NCBI RefSeq assembly: GCF_000144695.1
Contig: NC_014378.1
Coordinates: 2,194,043-2,258,042, forward strand
Reading direction: 5' to 3'
Origin: Acetohalobium arabaticum DSM 5501
GTDB lineage: Bacteria > Bacillota > Halanaerobiia > Halobacteroidales > Acetohalobiaceae
Length of the DNA stretch: 64,000 nucleotides
Shown here: one piece after another, positions 62,620 to 64,000 of the stretch
How the letters are laid out: each line of letters opens with the position of its first letter
How positions within the stretch are numbered: position 1 is the stretch's first letter
Notes under the pieces: generated by a model
What the model was told of the DNA's origin: nothing
What the model saw: the letters and a program-made list of their open reading frames with translations, nothing else
Databases searched by the model: none
Program-made: the position numbers and the translations under genes

Positions 62620-63231
62620 TTACCTCTGTAACAAATCCAGTTCAAGCCATCGAACCCTCATTCCTAATAAACGTTTATCATCTGACAAACCATATTGATA
62701 TGGGGAATTCGGTTTATGAATCACAAATTCAATCTGATTAAAATGATCCTCTTTAACAACTTCATTAGGAATTTTAACATTATATTTTTTTAATTTTGAA
62801 TGCTTCATATTTAATACACCAATCTTTTTATCATTAAAAATTACATCAACTACTTGATTTCCTTCTGGAGCAAATGCATTTGCATATATAGACATTTGTA
62901 AATTTGTAGGTACTTCTTCATTAATTGTAAAATATAAATATGCTTTATTACCCTTAGTCCAATTCCCTGTCTTTTCCTTGTAAGACCACCCTTTTCCTCT
63001 GTGTTTTATTTTTCTCATTTTATTATCGTTAGTTCCAAAGAACAACTTGTTACCTAATTTATATTTTAATCCCCTATATCCTGACCAATCAATCAGTTTA
63101 TTTTCTATATAATACAAATCATATTCTATAGAAGGTGGATTTGGATGCCAAATCCAATATAATACTACAATATACCAAATACATAGACTTATACACAATA
63201 AATACATTATATTTTTTTTACATTTATTCAT
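62620..63231 (-). CDS. Membrane-anchored protein of unknown function
   Basis: The 203-residue protein has one N-terminal helix (about 8-27, YLLCISLCIWYIVVLYWIW) and then an extracytoplasmic domain with beta-strand pattern (AYLYFTINEEVPTNLQMSIY, VVDVIFNDKKIGVLNM, HFNQIEFVIHKPNSP). The domain looks like a carbohydrate-binding jelly roll of the kind attached to GT-C enzymes. It lies between the GT-C gene and gtrA in one operon, so a helper role in sugar transfer at the outer face is likely. I do not recognise the family. Confidence 0.6.
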   Translation of the reverse strand: MNKCKKNIMYLLCISLCIWYIVVLYWIWHPNPPSIEYDLYYIENKLIDWSGYRGLKYKLGNKLFFGTNDNKMRKIKHRGKGWSYKEKTGNWTKGNKAYLYFTINEEVPTNLQMSIYANAFAPEGNQVVDVIFNDKKIGVLNMKHSKLKKYNVKIPNEVVKEDHFNQIEFVIHKPNSPYQYGLSDDKRLLGMRVRWLELDLLQR

Positions 63232-63241
63232 AATTATCCTC

Positions 63242-64000
63242 CTAGATTGTTATTACATGCCCCCCAAACCACAAAAACAATAATAAAATATTAAATGAAA
63301 CTAAAGTTATAACAATTAGCCATTTATATTTTTTAGTTTGATTTATAATATCATTATAAGCAAAAATTAAAACTAAAGTTCCAATAAAATATCGAGGAAG
63401 TGACTGTACACCAGACATCATTGGTATAATAATACTTACTAAAGCAAAAATTCCTTCTTCAAATCGTTTTTTGTATAATAAGTAAGTTGAACCAATAATT
63501 CCTAGTATTCCCCATAAAGATAAATATTTTGATCTATAATTTCCAAATACTAAATTATCATATAATGTAAAAATTGGATTACCATTTGTTCTCCACCATG
63601 CTTTTTGAACATGCTTAAATGCTAACGCATCTCCTAAGTGAAAATGCAAAAAAGTCATATATGCAAACAACCCAGTAGGCACTAATAATAACGCTAATAA
63701 TTTTTTTTCATCTTTTAATACTTGCACTACTATATCAAAAAGGTTTTTGGAAGTTTTAAAATAAATTAAAAACATTCTAAGCAAAAGTGGTATAAAAAAT
63801 AATACTCCTGTTGTACGTGTAGCAGATAATAAAGCACCAAAAATACCACAATAAAGCCAATTCTCTCTTTGTAAATTATAAAAACAAAGTATAAGTAAAC
63901 ACAGAAATAAAGATTCTGTATAAAGCGATGAAAAATAAAAAGAATAAGGGCCAAGAGCAAATAAAATAACTGCTGAAAATGCAAATGATTGGCTTCTAGT
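63242..64000 (-). CDS. GT-C family mannosyltransferase-like membrane protein (PIG-V-like), partial
   Basis: The frame is open from the window edge to a stop at 63242, giving 252 residues of the C-terminal part. ALGPYSFYFSSLYTESLFLC and GALLSATRTTGVLFFIPLLL match the PIG-V/GT-C pattern (P-x(5)-SxYTES, S-x-TR-x-G). At least six hydrophobic helices follow. Such enzymes use polyprenyl-phosphate sugars on the outer face, which fits the GtrA/GtrB pair next to it. Internal TTG/ATG codons near 63784 are not starts because the homologous sequence continues upstream. Confidence 0.8.
   Translation of the reverse strand, partial: TRSQSFAFSAVILFALGPYSFYFSSLYTESLFLCLLILCFYNLQRENWLYCGIFGALLSATRTTGVLFFIPLLLRMFLIYFKTSKNLFDIVVQVLKDEKKLLALLLVPTGLFAYMTFLHFHLGDALAFKHVQKAWWRTNGNPIFTLYDNLVFGNYRSKYLSLWGILGIIGSTYLLYKKRFEEGIFALVSIIIPMMSGVQSLPRYFIGTLVLIFAYNDIINQTKKYKWLIVITLVSFNILLLFLWFGGHVITI

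Noticed and set aside
63766-63984. Separate 72-residue membrane protein
   Set aside because: It is in another frame of the GT-C gene, whose own frame stays open to the window edge with family motifs. No frameshift is needed.
19834-64000. Prophage or integrative element as an explanation for the clustered locus
   Set aside because: No integrase, phage structural gene, tRNA or attachment repeats were found; the genes form a coherent polysaccharide locus.

Overview
The window looks like chromosome of an anaerobic, low-GC, diderm Firmicute, most like the halophilic Halanaerobiales (Acetohalobium/Halobacteroides type). This placement is inferred from gene content, not from a marker gene. The reasons are acidic proteins, an EndoA/EndoAI (MazF/MazE-type) pair, a Firmicutes-type glmS ribozyme, and outer-membrane functions (LolA-like protein, Wza-type exporter, predicted beta-barrel) beside Firmicutes-type CpsB/CpsD control proteins. 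Nearly all genes are on the minus strand. No tRNA, rRNA or CRISPR array was seen.

Layout. 1-8.9 kb is housekeeping: a partial LolA-like gene, an M20 amidohydrolase, the toxin-antitoxin pair, a tiny orphan gene resembling the antitoxin's toxin-binding tail, an SF1 helicase with a DbpA-like RNA-binding head, and an acpS-nnrED-CBS-elbB operon. 8.9-18.7 kb holds a chemoreceptor with a CZB zinc domain placed outside the membrane, a decayed group IIC intron placed exactly behind the glmS terminator, glmS with its self-cleaving ribozyme leader, glmM, a FAH-family gene and galU. 18.9-19.8 kb has one XRE regulator and a repeat-rich gap.

19.8-64 kb is essentially one surface-polysaccharide locus. It encodes a Pgl-type set for UDP-di-N-acetylbacillosamine (pglF, E, D, C), a Wbp-type set for a 2,3-diacetamido uronic acid nucleotide sugar (wbpA, B, D, E), GDP-mannose synthesis (manA, phosphomannomutase, manC), two initiating sugar transferases, several glycosyltransferases, two deacetylase-like proteins, an alpha/alpha-toroid protein, two PAPS-type sulfotransferases, Wzx, an O-antigen ligase-like polymerase, Wzz, CpsB, CpsD and a Wza-like exporter. 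cysD and cysN, separated by about 4.2 kb, provide sulfate activation. Together these predict a sulfated, amino-sugar-rich envelope polysaccharide, although the APS-kinase-like tail of CysN has lost its usual catalytic motifs. A GtrA/GtrB/GT-C module closes the window.

The least expected structure is in intergenic DNA. Repeat R1 (about 160-220 bp, ends built of ACAC(A/G)AGACT-like units in inverted orientation) lies at 21.7, 39.3 and 45.0 kb, with a fourth right end at 47.2 kb. Two nearly identical group II introns are inserted at the same point of two adjacent R1 right ends, between cysD and cysN. Repeat R2 (about 260 bp, with a conserved hairpin) lies at 10.9, 19.5 and 50.1 kb, with decayed hairpins at 43.0 kb. 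An IS4-family element with a 7-bp target duplication and a truncated transposase sits among the glycosyltransferases.
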